Positions 1-13,789 are shown, counted from the stretch's first letter. The stretch: 64,000 bases of DNA from Gyrodactylus bullatarudis (GCA_012064415.1 SSNU01000081.1:179110-243109); one strand, 5' to 3'. The notes: generated by a model not told the origin, from the letters alone. Translations and numbers: made by a program.

Positions 1-3000
1 ACTAGCATGAAATATCCAGAAACAAAGCAAAACATCTTCCTTGAATTTGGCTCTTTAACGATGTCGAATTCAAATGAAGAAAATATGAATAGAATATCAT
101 AGTATTCTCAATAAATCGTTTGGCAAACCTCGAACTAAAATGAACGTAAAAAGTGCTAAAACATGGCCGAGAATGAGAGTCTTTTCTGAGAGTATTTATT
201 TGAGTCTAGTTTTGAGGTTATATTATTTATAAAGCTAATATGAAGTTGGAAATCCATGATTTTTACAGAAATCTCCATGTTTTCATCAAGAATTCGAATT
301 TTTTAAAGATTTTTTGGAATCCTACTCATGTTGCCCACTTTTACCAGTTGAAGAAAAAAATTCTGAAAAAAATTATTTTTATGAAAAATAAGGCCATTTT
401 TCAAATTTCGCGCCAAAATCCCATTTTTTTGAACTTTGAACCGGAAATTTTTAATGATTTGAAAGTTTGAGGATGATCAAAAGAGGTTTTTCAGGATCAA
501 AATTAGACAAGAAAATCAATTCGACTGAATCTTATCTGATGCACAGCCTTATTATCGTTTGGGAGCTGAAATTCGAATTTTTGATCATTTTCGCTACTTG
601 AAAATCAATGAAATTTCGATTATTCAAAATCTCTCAAAAATGGGGAAACTTTCGATAATTTGACGGTGCTAGTTGGCTGTCTTGTTTTTGTTTGGTTAAG
701 ATGTCACTCTTCATCTGAAGTCATTACTAAAAAATATGGTTATGGTTATAAGTTAGCCTCGTTTAGTTTAATCTTTATACAGACTCCAAAATATTGAGAT
801 GAAGCCGTATGATTGGCTCTGATCAAATTTTTCAATTAAATTTAGTCAATCAAGAGTCTGTTGTAATCTCAAACAGAGTGTGAAATTTTTTTATTACTCG
901 CTACTTAAGTGTTACTATATATGTTATCCGAAATACATTTTTATTATTCCATTAGAATATGCATAGGAAATATCGAATGAATGAATACTTCTTACTTACT
1001 TGTAATAATAATACAATAAAAATCAGGATATTACAATAGAAATTTCATTACCCAATTATTGTTATTTCTAGGTAGAAGGATAATTTGTTCTCGGCAATGC
1101 ATCATATTTTTATTGCACATTATTGACCTTGAGAATTATCTTTCTTATTCGTGTAATAAATACAGTTTTCTAATTATTTCGATTCCAAACTGTCTTCCAA
1201 ATTGTCTTTTGAACGTTTGATTTCAGACCATGCTATTTCCCTTTCAGCTTAAAATTTTTATTGATTTCATGCTGATATTTGGATCATGGTTAAACGAAGA
1301 ATTAAAATTTGACCATAGTGGTTGAGAGAAAAAAGTTAAACTTCAAACTTTGGGTCATTCCCCTACTTGAAAAAAAGTCAGATTGTTCGATTTACCGCGA
1401 AGATGACGAATTTCTGGCCAATTAAAAATTCTTCATCTAATGATGATCCGAAACATCAGTATCAAATTGTTTTGAATTTTCGAAACCGATAAAAATTTTG
1501 AGCTCATAGGTTGAAAAAATTGGATATTCGGGCCTAATTTGGCCAAATTCCTATTTTTTCCAAAATTTTTGTCAATATAAATTGCTTTAACATTGGCAAA
1601 CATTTTGAGTCAGTTGATGTTTTGTTGAGTAAATGTTCGTGTTATCGATGCAAAAATCGTAGATTTCCAACTTTATATCAATCATTATACAATTTATTCA
1701 AATATGGATGGATTTTCTCATAATAATTGAGCGAACGTTAGTTAAAAACAATCTTTAGAAACCACTCTTTCATGTTCGCATCATTTAATCTATTTGAGAT
1801 AACATAATTCATTAGAAAATATTCAAAATTATGGGGTTATCCTAAAAAATCCAAGTTGCTTTCCATGTTTATTTTCTCTCTATTTCAGTGATAAGAGACA
1901 TGTCCTTGTGTAGAGGTTTTTTTTCCCTTGAAATTTCAAAATTTTAAAGTTATGTAACAGAAATGTATCAGTAATGACCCCACATAAGATAATGTTTTAT
2001 AACTCTTTGCTAGTAGGAGTTAGGGATTTTGATCATAAAATATAAAGGTTCAACCACGTTCGCTTATAAAGCCATTCTCCGAGTTTGGTCATTTAATGTG
2101 GTGACTAACCGGTAGAACAACAAAAAGGAGGATATTACTTTAAAAACTTTAATTTTTTGGCTTGTTTCATATTCAATGGAATTTATGTTTTTTTCATCAA
2201 AATTCTCCAAAGTAGGCTGAAATTCCAAAATTAGCTCCATGGCCATATCTGGTCCTTAAAAAACTTTGTAATTGACCAACACAGGTATTGATAATTAATG
2301 CTCAAAGGTAGGTTCGATTGAATGTTTTTGTTAAAACTGAATTTTTAATAAAGTACAACGCCATCACAAGTCAGAAGACGACTTTTTATAGTTCATCAAG
2401 ATTTTTATTTCAGGAGTTTATCAACAATCCCTTAAACACAGATTGACATATTCCTGAAAAGGTAAAGGACTGGCCAAGTGGTTTCCTTGTCTAAGTAGAT
2501 GATTCGTTTTTCCCTAAGGAGAAATAAAACTCTTGTCAATTTCAAGTTTGGATTTGTTGAACACTCGAGATGGTTTGAATTTCAAATAAACTAAAATTTT
2601 TCTTCTAGGTAATTTCTCCATTGATTTGGCAACTATAAATCATTAGTAATGATCATCTAAGTATCCTGAATCTTGAAATACCTAGTTGAGGACAGTTCAA
2701 AATAGTTTAATTACAAAAATGATAAATGTTACGGGTATCAATAATACAGATACCGGATCAGAAATGAACACAAGCTGGCTGATGGATTCTTCACGAGAGT
2801 CTAACAGGGTGTCGAACCCCGAATTGGACTCGTTCATATTCAGGGATCTGGTAACTAAAAGGATATGATAGCAGACTCAAATGCTCGCGTTGAATTTCGG
2901 CACTGTCCGTTCTTTATGCAAGATTCGAAAAAGAAATCTGTGAAAGGTTTCCTGAAACCATTGATAACTGGTCATCAAGATATCATCAAAAACACTCTAA

Positions 3001-3588
3001 ATCAGATGAAAAAGTGGGCCAGAAGTTACGGTTTTTACCAATATTACCAATTTATCTAGGCACGTTATCAACCGATATCTTGCCTTTCAAAATCCGAAGT
3101 AGACTCTACAAACTGATTAAATTAATTTTCAAAAATTTCTAAAACTACTCAATCCTAAATCTCTCAGTCAAAGCCAGAAAGGAAGCAAATTTGAATGAAC
3201 TCAATTTGAAAATTTTCTATTTTGTCAAACACCTAATTTTCAGAAAAAAATTATTCATTTTAACCTTAAGCTACCTTGTTAGCTTTTTTTCACAAGTGTT
3301 GCGCTAAAAGAAATGGCTTCAAATTGATATAAATTTCTTGTTTCTAATGCATATATTACACTTAGCCACAAGATAGACTGACCAGAAATAAAACAAGAAA
3401 TTGCTTAAGGCCATACGAAGGAGTGTTGATTACAATCAAAAAAGATCAAAGGGTCAAAATGATCATTAAATGTGATCTAAATTTTCAGTTTCTTTGATCT
3501 GTCAGGAATAGAATTTTATTGCTTTTTATCAGCAGAAAATTATCTAATTTCTCAAATATAATAACTTTTATTAAACTTTCTATAAATA
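1..3588. other. No gene seen; dispersed repeat copies
   Basis: I find no convincing host gene here. Two stretches (about 225-665 and 1240-1690) are copies of a dispersed repeat whose end begins ATGAAGTTGGGAATCTATGA; the same end recurs near 16.6, 41.0 and 57.5 kb and, in diverged form, at 43.96 and 62.42 kb. The small open frames near 2686-3059 sit either side of a frame change and match no family I know. Confidence 0.5.
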
Positions 3589-4018
3589 AATAAATAAATT
3601 TATTGTCATATTGTATCAAAAAAGAAAAAAATATATATATGTATCAAAAGTTTTCCAGGTAGTTATATAAATCTTTTTTAGTAAATGCAATATTTTTGCG
3701 AGAGATTTCGTTAAATAAAGATGGAAGTCTATCAAAAAAATAAAGGGACTTTAAGGCATTGTTTAAAGGTCTTTTAATTTTAACATTGTTATTTCTCAGG
3801 ACTCTTTGATTTATTTGAATATTCCATAAACTTTGAACATTGTCTTTAGCAAGTTTAATACATCTAAAATTTCTACGGTGCCTGAGGAGTCTTATTTTGC
3901 CGAAACCACTGGATGGGAGATTGCATAAGCGAATAAATCGTTTCTGAATAGTTTCAAGGATAAAAGACATTGATAAGGCAGAAGGACTCCAGATTGCAGA
4001 GCAGTATTCAATGGCAGT
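3589..4018 (-). mobile_element. LINE (non-LTR retrotransposon) 3' fragment
   Basis: The minus-strand frame from 4018 to 3644 reads TAIEYCSAIWSPSALSMSF and then an IQKRFIRLC segment. This matches the C-terminal end of reverse transcriptase ORFs in Jockey/CR1-type LINEs, where an EYxxxxW motif is followed by a basic xxIQxRFxR helix. After the stop the minus strand runs into AATAAATTTATTTATTTATA, the usual A-rich LINE tail. Upstream of 4018 the frame is broken, so this is a 5'-truncated dead copy. Family assignment below the LINE level is not possible from this piece. Confidence 0.7.
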
Positions 4019-4150
4019 TTGTTGGCGCGGATTTAAAAATTCTAATTTTCAAATAAGATTTTGTATGTCCGAAAAAAATTTAAAAAATTCAATTCAAAAG
4101 AATTTTTAACTCAAAATTTAATTCGAGAGCGAAAAAGATTTTCAAAAAAA

Positions 4151-4296
4151 ATTGCCCCCTTTTGTTTTGCAGTAATTTTTCTGAAAGACAAATAGACTAA
4201 GGGCTTTTTAACATCGATGAAATGAAAACGAATCCCTTGCGGTGACCAACACGATTCAAAAGTAAACTTGGAGAAAAATAAGAGGGGGCAACTGCT
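4151..4296. repeat. Small inverted-repeat element (MITE), copy 1
   Basis: The stretch starts with TTGCCCCCTTTTGTTTTGC and ends with AAGAGGGGGCAA, forming imperfect terminal inverted repeats. A second copy in opposite orientation lies at 36112-36287, and flanking sequence (about 4030-4150 here, 36300-36420 there) is also shared. The repeated unit is therefore larger than the hairpin itself, about 280-370 bp. There is no coding capacity. Confidence 0.6.
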
Positions 4297-4926
4297 CTCT
4301 AATTTGACCCCCTATTGTATATTAAGATTATTCTTTAAATGTTTCACTATCTCGTTAATAATTTTCTTGTCATTTGAGTAAAGAAGAAGCAACCAGCTGA
4401 TTATACTTATTTTGTAGAATATTCAGAAAGATTACTCCATTAACCTGACCATTTCAGAAGTGAATTTTGCCAAGGTGTCAATCATCATACTTGTTTCTAT
4501 AATCTCAATTCAGTAGTGGGAACGAATACTCTGATCAGGTCAATATTAACTTGAATGAAAGCCAAAAAAATTCACATGAGTCATCTGGATTTAGGACCTT
4601 GTTAGCAAAAGTATTCCGATACTAAATCTAATTCCTACTCAAATTCTTGTATTGGCATTTCTTTGTGGTCACAGGTCATGTAACTGAGAAAATACGGCGA
4701 AATCAAAGATTTTGGACTAGGTCCTTTCTCGTAATGAAACTATTTGAAAAAAACTCAAACTAAGCAAAAAAAAAATTGAGGCACATGGATTCCAAATATT
4801 TGAAACTATTTAATGGCGATATCTGACATCAAAATTAGTTTCACTGAAATTGATCATCTCTGCATTTTGTTTTTCTATGCTCAAAAAAACACCTCTGATT
4901 AGAGGAACGTTTTTTTAGACAGAAAT

Positions 4927-5136
4927 CTATATCTGTAATCGATCGGAGAAGAAGTTGATAGGAAGTTTTTCAAAATAAAAACATATTTTTGAACCCAGAA
5001 TATCAGAGACTAAATTCCGAGAATTATATAATTCTAAAAAGGAATGACGCCAATATAGAAAACTTCTTTGGATCTTCTTAATCTCTCGAGCTTGAGAATT
5101 ATTTAAGTTGACAAGATAGGTTGAGTTTTTAATCAA
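4927..5136 (-). mobile_element. Possible LINE RT C-terminal remnant
   Basis: A 69-residue minus-strand frame contains NLNNSQAREIKKIQRSFLYW. This resembles [20 protein letters not shown] of the LINE fragment at 37945-38343, with the same LNN(A/S)Q spacing and an IxRxQxxFL helix. It is short and lacks catalytic motifs, so the call rests only on this resemblance. Confidence 0.4.
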
Positions 5137-6404
5137 TTAAAGGAAAAACAAGAGATTTATAAGTCTAAGATTTAATGAGAAAACGGAACTATTTTCAATT
5201 AATTATCAATACTTAATCTTGTCATGAAAAAAATTTTAAGTAAACTTCAATGTTAAAAGATCAAGCTTAATCAGATAAGCTATATATTCTCATGAGAGAG
5301 TGATCAATCAATCGCTGAGTTGATGTTCTTTTTGATTCAATCACAGATACAACTAATCATCGGGTCACGCTTAAATCCGGCCATCAGTCATTTGGTCATT
5401 CCAGTATCTATTCATTCCTAAATGAAATGCAGAAAGGAATAAATTCTGTTGATAAGATAATTCCGAATGATTTATGATCGTTCTCTCTATATAAATATAT
5501 GAGTTAATCCCCATACATTAACTCTCGTCTTTTTACCTCAGAAAGCAAAATACAATGTGTGTAGATTGCTGAATTTTATGTCCACTTGTCTCTTTAATTA
5601 TATAAAGGGAATTATATAATTCATTTTATTTGCGTTCGAATGTACTTTAATAAAGGGGATAATTTTGTTATCATTTTGTTCTGTTAGTAACAATTAAAGA
5701 TCGTAAGATAAGGACCAAAATTTGATCCCTCTGAGTACTGCTCTTCTTATGATGCTTTATAACAAACAGACGCAGAAATTAGACATTTTTTTCACGAACT
5801 AGAAAAAGACTTTTCTTCATCACGATGTACTTCTAAAGACACATTTGAGCTTATTTTTCAATGCCAAATCTTCTTCTGAATGAGAGCGAAAACCTAAGAG
5901 GACTAAGGGCAGTTCTGTAGTTAAGTTCTTTGAGAGAAAAATTATATCTATAGAACCTGTTTGATTGTAAAGACATAAAGTTGGTTGATATGAGGTTGAG
6001 AATCTAAGATTTCTGATGCCATGAAAAATCTCTATGAAATCTAGTAGTCTGGTGTTTAAAATTAAATAAGTTGTCATTAAATCTTAATCTGAGGGGATGT
6101 AATGTTTGGAGAAGGATAGTGAAATCAGCGAAAGGTTGTTATTTCATAATGAAAGAAGCCAATAAGTTGTAGAAATTGAAAAAAATTAGGCCATTTTTCC
6201 AATTACGAAAATGCACCAAATTTCCACTTTTTCAACTTTCGAGCTCATAATTTTTATCGATTTCAAAGATTTGAAGCAGTTAAATGCAGATATTCAAGAT
6301 CAGCATTAGACAAAAAACGGCCTAATTTTAGTCAGATTGAATTTTTTCAGAAATTTTTTTCAATTTTCCCAAATTGGCTTATTTTCATAAAATTACCCAT
6401 TTAT
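5137..6404. other. No gene seen; part of a dispersed repeat
   Basis: No supported gene. About 6172-6400 belongs to a dispersed repeat containing GATTTGAAGCAGTTAAATGC; related copies occur near 16.2 kb (inverted) and 46.6 kb, with a weaker one near 60.9 kb. The minus-strand open frame at 5820-6077 may be a decayed LINE end but is not convincing. Confidence 0.4.
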
Positions 6405-6763
6405 TATTCCAAAAACAGGTTATCTTTGTAGCTGTAGCAGATAGAGTTCAGGCGATTGCATAATTGAATTCTAGAGGTATGATTCCTCGATAAAAGTTAT
6501 CTTACTTTTCATCTATAACCCTGGGAAGTAGGTTCTCAAAAGAACGTTTTAAACGAAAATTAATTTTTTGAAAAATATCAACTCTCTTTGAATTAGTATA
6601 GCACGATTTTGAAGAATGATAGAGCCAGGATCTTTGCGTATTCCAGGAGATTGATGAATTTCCTATCGAATGGGTGGTGAACGAATTATTTTCTGATGCT
6701 CGAATGAATAATAATGAGTTGCTTAAATGACGTGTGATGGAACTAAGGGACTTTAAGGGTTAA
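6405..6763 (-). mobile_element. piggyBac-like MITE, truncated copy
   Basis: The right end reads GGGACTTTAAGGGTTAA, an inward CCC repeat next to a TTAA site, as in piggyBac-type elements. The body is an inverted, diverged copy of the elements at 36718-37202 and 44883-45362; the segment around CTATCTGCTAAAGGTACAAA, for example, is recognisable on the minus strand. The left end is missing: similarity stops at about 6405, where another repeat abuts. There is no transposase. Confidence 0.65.
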
Positions 6764-7764
6764 AGAATAAATTCTCTTCCTGACTTTCCGAACAAAAATA
6801 TCGAGTTTTTGTATAAAAAAAGTAAATTCTCATCTTCATGTCAACTATAGCTTAACATCTTGATAACAATTTTTTTGAAAAATAAAAACTATTTTCTCCA
6901 TGTTCAAAATTATGATTCAGATTGTTTGTAAAAATTCTCATATCACCTAGCTTTACTTTGAAAACGATCGTTATTTCTCAAGTACACTGAGATTCACTTT
7001 AAACAATGCAATGGAATACAAAGTCTCAGAATAATTATAATTAATTGGATTTCAACACTCTTGTCGAGTGATTCATGTAAACCATTTCTCCCACCATTCA
7101 AAGGCTCGTCTCTTAATTAATTAATAACATGATACATATGATAAACAAGATGAAAACTTTATATGTATCTAGTGCATTGATTTTCCTTACACCACTCCCC
7201 CTTGTTTTTTTTCAGAAACAATTCGAGTTGTTTGTTTTCATTTGGTAAAATACAATAAAAGAAAATAAAATCCGAAATACATTTCAAAACGAGAATATAT
7301 ATATCTATTATTTCCTCTGTATTTTATCATTCCCAAAAAGTACACGTTGGCAGAGTTTTTTTGAACAAAAATTATAATAAAAAAACAAAAGAAATCAGAT
7401 TGGAAATGGGGAGAGAAATCCAGGGAATAGGAAATGAGATGTAACACTGAAAAGGGCTCAAATTTTTTTTTAAATTAGAATTCATTCAAAAATTCAGAAA
7501 GTGAGACAAGACGTCCTGGTTATCTCGGTACATCATCCCAAGGTCATTCAGCAGAAGGGTCACTGAGAAGTTATTGATAACAAAGTGTGCAGAAAACGAC
7601 AGGTGCTTGAGTTGTTAATATGAGTAAGAACAAAATTATTGTTGAAATTAGCAATCTTGTTTTATTTCTTTTTCTTACAACTTATATGTGGGATACGATT
7701 TGTTGTACTAACCCAAAAAAATGTTTTCAGTAATTAGTAGGGCCCCAAGAAAGTACTATAGAGC
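6764..7764. other. No feature recognised
   Basis: AT-rich DNA with no convincing coding frame, RNA gene or long repeat seen. Confidence 0.4.
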
Positions 7765-7767
7765 TCA

Positions 7768-9488
7768 TCAAAAAAATGTTTACACTATTATTTGGCCTTT
7801 ATGCCCTTATTATAATTCATCATGAAACAAATTTCATATCATTAAGAAGATGATTTAATTTTCTTACTGTTAATATAAAAATATTTGTATTTTTATCATT
7901 CATAAGTTGTAAAATTCAAATTTCATTTTTTTCATTGAAATTCAAAACAACATATTAAATGTTTACTCTTTTTANNNNNNNNNNNNNNNNNNNNNNNNNN
8001 NNNNNNNNNNNNNNNNNNNNNNNNNNNNNNNNNNNNNNNNNNNNNNNNNNNNNNNNNNNNNNNNNNNNNNNNNNNNNNNNNNNNNNNNNNNNNNNNNNNN
8101 NNNNNNNNNNNNNNNNNNNNNNNNNNNNNNNNNNNNNNNNNNNNNNNNNNNNNNNNNNNNNNNNNNNNNNNNNNNNNNNNNNNNNNNNNNNNNNNNNNNN
8201 NNNNNNNNNNNNNNNNNNNNNNNNNNNNNNNNNNNNNNNNNNNNNNNNNNNNNNNNNNNNNNNNNNNNNNNNNNNNNNNNNNNNNNNNNNNNNNNNNNNN
8301 NNNNNNNNNNNNNNNNNNNNNNNNNNNNNNNNNNNNNNNNNNNNNNNNNNNNNNNNNNNNNNNNNNNNNNNNNNNNNNNNNNNNNNNNNNNNNNNNNNNN
8401 NNNNNNNNNNNNNNNNNNNNNNNNNNNNNNNNNNNNNNNNNNNNNNNNNNNNNNNNNNNNNNNNNNNNNNNNNNNNNNNNNNNNNNNNNNNNNNNNNNNN
8501 NNNNNNNNNNNNNNNNNNNNNNNNNNNNNNNNNNNNNNNNNNNNNNNNNNNNNNNNNNNNNNNNNNNNNNNNNNNNNNNNNNNNNNNNNNNNNNNNNNNN
8601 NNNNNNNNNNNNNNNNNNNNNNNNNNNNNNNNNNNNNNNNNNNNNNNNNNNNNNNNNNNNNNNNNNNNNNNNNNNNNNNNNNNNNNNNNNNNNNNNNNNN
8701 NNNNNNNNNNNNNNNNNNNNNNNNNNNNNNNNNNNNNNNNNNNNNNNNNNNNNNNNNNNNNNNNNNNNNNNNNNNNNNNNNNNNNNNNNNNNNNNNNNNN
8801 NNNNNNNNNNNNNNNNNNNNNNNNNNNNNNNNNNNNNNNNNNNNNNNNNNNNNNNNNNNNNNNNNNNNNNNNNNNNNNNNNNNNNNNNNNNNNNNNNNNN
8901 NNNNNNNNNNNNNNNNNNNNNNNNNNNNNNNNNNNNNNNNNNNNNNNNNNNNNNNNNNNNNNNNNNNNNNNTAAGAGTTGACGAAAAATAGAATAAATGT
9001 AAGCTGAAAAAACACCAAAACTCTCCAATAAATAGCAACAGTGGAGAGAAAAGTGAAAAAGCTTACATAGGCCAAGGTAGTTGAAGGTTATAGGAATAAA
9101 TCTTTTGAACACATAAGTCTGGCTTATATAAATTTATGAAGAATTTCTCCTTCACCCAAACGTCTGTACTGTCATCACTCGGGTTTTTGTATAAAATTGA
9201 AAAATTCGAAATTGATTTTCGGACGTATTTAAAAAAATTTACGTGAGGATTGATGTTGTCATGAATAACGGTGACTTTACAAAATAAAAAGTGTAAACAT
9301 TTAATATGTTGTTTTGAATTTCAATGAAAAAAATGAAATTTGAATTTTACAACTTATGAATGATAAAAATACAAATATTTTTATATTAACAGTAAGAAAA
9401 TCATCTTCTTAATGATATGAAATTTGTTTCATGATGTATTATAATAAGGGCATAAAGGCCAAATAATAATGTAATCATTTTTTTTTGA
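7768..9488 (-). mobile_element. Penelope-like element with long inverted arms, interior largely in assembly gap
   Basis: The arms at about 7768-7974 and 9283-9488 are near-identical inverted repeats of roughly 207 nt; for example CATATTAAATGTTTACTC on the left matches GAGTAAACATTTAATATG on the minus side of the right. Between them, about 8985-9225 closely matches the PLE remnant at 59245-59460 on the minus strand, including the stretch encoding the GIY-YIG domain C-terminus. The element is therefore a minus-strand PLE with inverted terminal arms, its body mostly in the run of Ns. Inverted arms are a known PLE feature and probably caused the assembly failure. No usable hammerhead was found in these arms. 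Confidence 0.65.
7975..8971. other. Assembly gap (997 N)
   Basis: A run of undetermined bases, starting exactly at the inner end of the left inverted arm of the surrounding element. Open frames spanning it are artefacts. Confidence 1.
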
Positions 9489-12400
9489 TGAGTACTATAT
9501 TTGGTCTATTTCTACTCTATAGATAAAAGACTGACTGAGTTGCAATGATCTGAAGAAAAAATCTGCCCATCTTATCCCAATTTAAAGATAGCTAGTACTA
9601 TTTCTGCATTAAATTGTTGTCCCGGTACTTTTTAGTACTATTTTTCTAAATTAAGTATAGTATTCTTCAACTAGTAAAGGACCAATCAAAATTTTTGATG
9701 ACTGGGTAACTAGAGATTCCTGAGCTACCAGTATTTCATCGTGTAAGGATTTATTTTGTTAAATATACGCTATAGCAGTTAAATGGTGAAAAAAATTTGA
9801 CAAAAAATCAGAAATTTTGATGACACAACATTTGAATAATGGAAAGTTCATATCGTCTTTAGTGGACAGTTTTTCAATATTCGTAAAGATTAGATTCTGA
9901 AAGAATTTTTAGTAAATTTCTCTATCAAAATGAAAACCCTTGATAATCATTTATTTTCTCAAAAAAATAGCAAGAGAAACATTTTTTATACAACCTGTAA
10001 GCTGTGATATTCTTCATTTAGACAAATAGTAGAAGTTCATCATACAAAAACCAAAAATAAAATTCATCTTCCATTAATTAATAAACAATAAATTTGGTTA
10101 AACACTCAAATTTCTTCAAAGCATTCTGTCTGTTTATATAGACCTGAAACTGTTGTTAATTTTATTCAGGAATACTTTTTGTTTACAAGAAAATAGACAT
10201 GAAAAACAAAAATTTCCATATTGCACGCATACTGGCGTTGCATAAGATGACCTCATTCGAGAGTTAATACCTTGTTAATTTGGTATCTCTCTTATGCTTT
10301 GGACGGGTTCACCAAACAGATACTTGACAAATTCTTTAAAGATTACCTCATAGGAATGATTCATTCTGGTATATTTCTGTCTGAGGTTAACTCTTATTTT
10401 AATATCAGAAGAAAATCTTCGTCTCTAATGATGCCCATTTTGAAATTTGGCTTGCTAATTACGTCAACTCAGCCTAATTTTTGAACAAAACTCTCAAAAA
10501 CGAAAAATATATATTTACTCAACTCTTAAAACTTTAAAAACATTTTCCAATATTGCTAAAACCACCTATCGATATGGTAGAATTAATCTTTACATCATTC
10601 CACCAAATTTCAATAATAACTTTGAATGTCAATAAAAAACGTTTTTTTAATTTTTTATTTTGAAGAATTCAACTGATTTAAGATGAAAATTTATCTGATT
10701 TTCCATGGGCATAAAAAACGCTTTTTATTTGAAAATTATCATAAATTTTGAAAAGATATTTTGGGGCAAAATTTGGTGGGATGATGTTGAAATACTCGAA
10801 AAAATAATTTTGTTCAAGTCTACTCTTTACGAATGAAAATTGTAAGTTTAAATAAAAATAATGAATTTACAACTTTCATTCAATGAATTTTCTGCATTTT
10901 TTGAATTTCACAGTGCACTGTAATTAACGGGCTGGGAATATAGAAAAAATGTACACTATTTAAAGTATAAAAGTTAAAACCGGATGTGACTCAGACTACA
11001 ATTTAGAGTAAGTAAACATCGTTCTCAGACTTGATATCTTCCGACGCAAGAGATTATTAAAAGAATATTATACAATGTATATAGTATGCATATTTCCTCT
11101 GATAACAATTCTAAGCAATGCAGTGGGATATGTAACCTATATAGCGAGAGGATGGGCAGATTATGTTATCTTTATGTTTCAAAATTATTATTATCTTGGT
11201 ATTTCATAATTTCGTTTAAATGAAATATGGTATTTTTCCCATAAGAATTTATAGAAATGAAATTGTTATGACAGGACGACCTATTAGAATTATAGTCTAG
11301 TCAGTCTAACACTTCATGTCCCTTCATAGAATAGACCCTAGGCAGGTTAAAATATCCTAAACTAATCTTGTGTTTCATCTACCAAAGAAATGTCTAAGAA
11401 AATCCAGTTTTGTGGACTTTTCATCGATAAAGAAAATATTAAATTCATCAATTCATAATACTCTAAGGTGGACTTAGTCTACTCGGACGTGGTAGGATGG
11501 AAACTTCTGTTTCGCATGAATGGATCTTGAATACAGAAATAATCGAATTGATATGATAAAAGGAGATTATTACAGTTTATTCTATCGAAAATCTAATTAC
11601 TGCCTAAAGTTTAACCAAACAATACTCAGACCAGTAAAAATAGAGTCTAATAAAATCAGCTAACTGAAACTTAATATTAGAGAGAGAAAAATTTTTTAAC
11701 CTCCAGATATGCAGATCTCATTTTAAAGAGAATTTTACAGCGCAGAAAAGTTCCTTTTAAATCATGTATTTTAAACGAAAATGCCGATTTTTGAATTAGT
11801 GCCAAATATTTTCAATGAATTTTTCTACTACGATCGATCAAAATCTTAATTTTGAATGCCATTTTAAATAGAAATAGGTTTGTAAGGTATTTTTAATCAG
11901 CACTGCATAATCTAGTGAAAAATTCTGATTTGGGGTATAAGAGAATTAAAAATTTCGAATTTAAATTTCATAAATGGCATTTTCTGAGTTAGATCTAACA
12001 AATTCGCATTACTGTCGAAACATTGTTTGGGAAATAATAATATTTGACTCACCCTACTGAATATAAAGGAATCTATTTTAAAATCCCATAGTTTGATGCA
12101 ATTTTCCTTATTGCGTATTATTAAAAAGGAATAGATTTTGCAAGTTATCGGTTTCCAACCTTGGTCAGAATCTAAATGGGCGCTTAAAGAGAATTCGAAT
12201 GATTTATAAAACATATGGACCAAAACCTTATTATTTTGATCTGATAACTTATTAGACTTGGATGAAATTTCGTAAAACTAATGAAACCGCCTGTAATTTT
12301 GTTTAAATAATCTTTGAGCTATTTCTTAATCATTCCACCATGTCTGGCTGAGTCAACTCTTTAAATGATCCTTGTATCATATAAACAAAATTTCGTTTCC

Positions 12401-13259
12401 AACAGCTTGAATCGAATAAGTTTCATACTGAATAAAAATATATAATCCTGATCGGATACTCTTTCAAGGCAGTCCTTCTTACTATGTAAATGTATCACGA
12501 TTTTAGATTTTTGAAGAATGAAGCCGATACTAAACACGCATTGACAATACAAGAGATAAATTATTTAGACGAATTCTTTTTTAAATCAATCTGAGATTAG
12601 ACAAGGAGAAAACACTGTAAATATGAGGAAATGCCACGCCCAAAATTAGATTTGAAAAAAATAGATACAAAAGATTCTCTGGATTAAATGCCTCATTCCA
12701 GTCATGTTTAGGAGAACGGACATAATAGCAAAGATAAGGTATTGTGTGTGTATTTCTGATGATGATCAGGCAGGAATTATTATTTTCTTATTTTTCTGGG
12801 TGGCCATTTTACCCTTCGTGACCACACCAAGGGCTGACAATGCTTGGCTGTGACAAAGGTAGGAAGAAAACTACATATATAATAGCAATAACAGTGTCTA
12901 TTAATATTAATAATAACATTAGAGTCTATTTTTTCTTGTAAAATATATGTACTCTATTTGAGTCATTAGACACTTTTATCATTAATTGGAGTAGCCATCA
13001 GATAAGGCTGTACAAGACTTAATTTTTGAATAATTACAAAGTAAAATTTAAAATGTTTTTAGACAATTAACCTTACTAGCAAAGTGTGTTCACTGTACAA
13101 TGTACAGTGTACATTAGGGAAAACCTTTTTTTCGAAAATTCCCGGATGCCTACCTGAATAAAGATGCTTTAGTATTCAAAGACTCTAGGTCTGAAACCTT
13201 TTCCTAGGGGTGATGTCAATATAACAAAGTTCTTTAAAAAATTCATTTTCCTACTACTT
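9489..13259. other. No gene seen
   Basis: No supported gene or RNA. Open frames at 10272-10484, 11912-12223 and 12361-12552 show no family motifs. Around 12145-12230 there is a short diverged repeat also seen near 27300-27380 (CAGAATCTAAATGGGC versus CAGAATCTAAATAGGT). A short palindrome (TGTACAATGTACAGTGTACA) lies near 13095. Confidence 0.4.
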
Positions 13260-13789
13260 TTAACCCTTCCGTAGCAAGTGTACCCTGTGGGGGACATTGT
13301 CTTTTTCTCATCCATGATTTTGTTTTAAAGAAACTAAAAATAGTTTATTGACCTTTTTTTCTGAAAGTAAAACTAATATTCTTTCGAATGAGCTATGACT
13401 TATACAGCTGCAATAGTTTATTGCGAAGTTATGACTATTAAAAAATGACTCATTTTTGAAAAAGTTAAAAATTTTCCTAGAAAATATTAAGAGCGTTTTT
13501 TTGAAAAACCACTTACAGAGGTCGAAGAGAAAAAAGAAAGAAACTTTTATCGAGAAACCATACCCGTAGAATTCAAATATGTTATTACCTTTATGTCATT
13601 TTTTAAATAAAAAAGTTAGCCATTTTCAGGGTCTAAAAATGAGCACTTTTTGGGCCAATAACTCTTGAACTATAGGTTGGTTTTTAAAGAAAATTGCATA
13701 TTCGTTATCAGCGTATTCTTAAACCATATAAAATTTCCAATCTTAGCTATGTACCTTGAAAAAAAATTCTCTGGCTCTTAAAGGGTTAA
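13260..13789 (+). mobile_element. piggyBac-like MITE, full-length diverged copy
   Basis: The element is bounded by TTAACCCTT at the left and AAGGGTTAA at the right. This fits a TTAA target site and terminal CCC repeats as in piggyBac transposons. The 530-bp interior shares short blocks with the 36.7- and 44.9-kb copies (ATAACTCTTGAACT-type and CTCTGGxxCTTxAAGGGTT at the end) but is clearly diverged. There is no coding capacity. Confidence 0.6.

Noticed and set aside
2686..3059. Two adjacent open frames as a broken gene
   Set aside because: No recognisable motif and no splice pattern; the first opens with TTG rather than ATG.
7932..9112. Open frames of 340-385 residues across the run of Ns
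   Set aside because: They consist almost wholly of undetermined bases.
9470..9500. TTGATGAG in the arm beside the gap as a hammerhead core
   Set aside because: The first core base is T, and no GAAA lies at the right distance.
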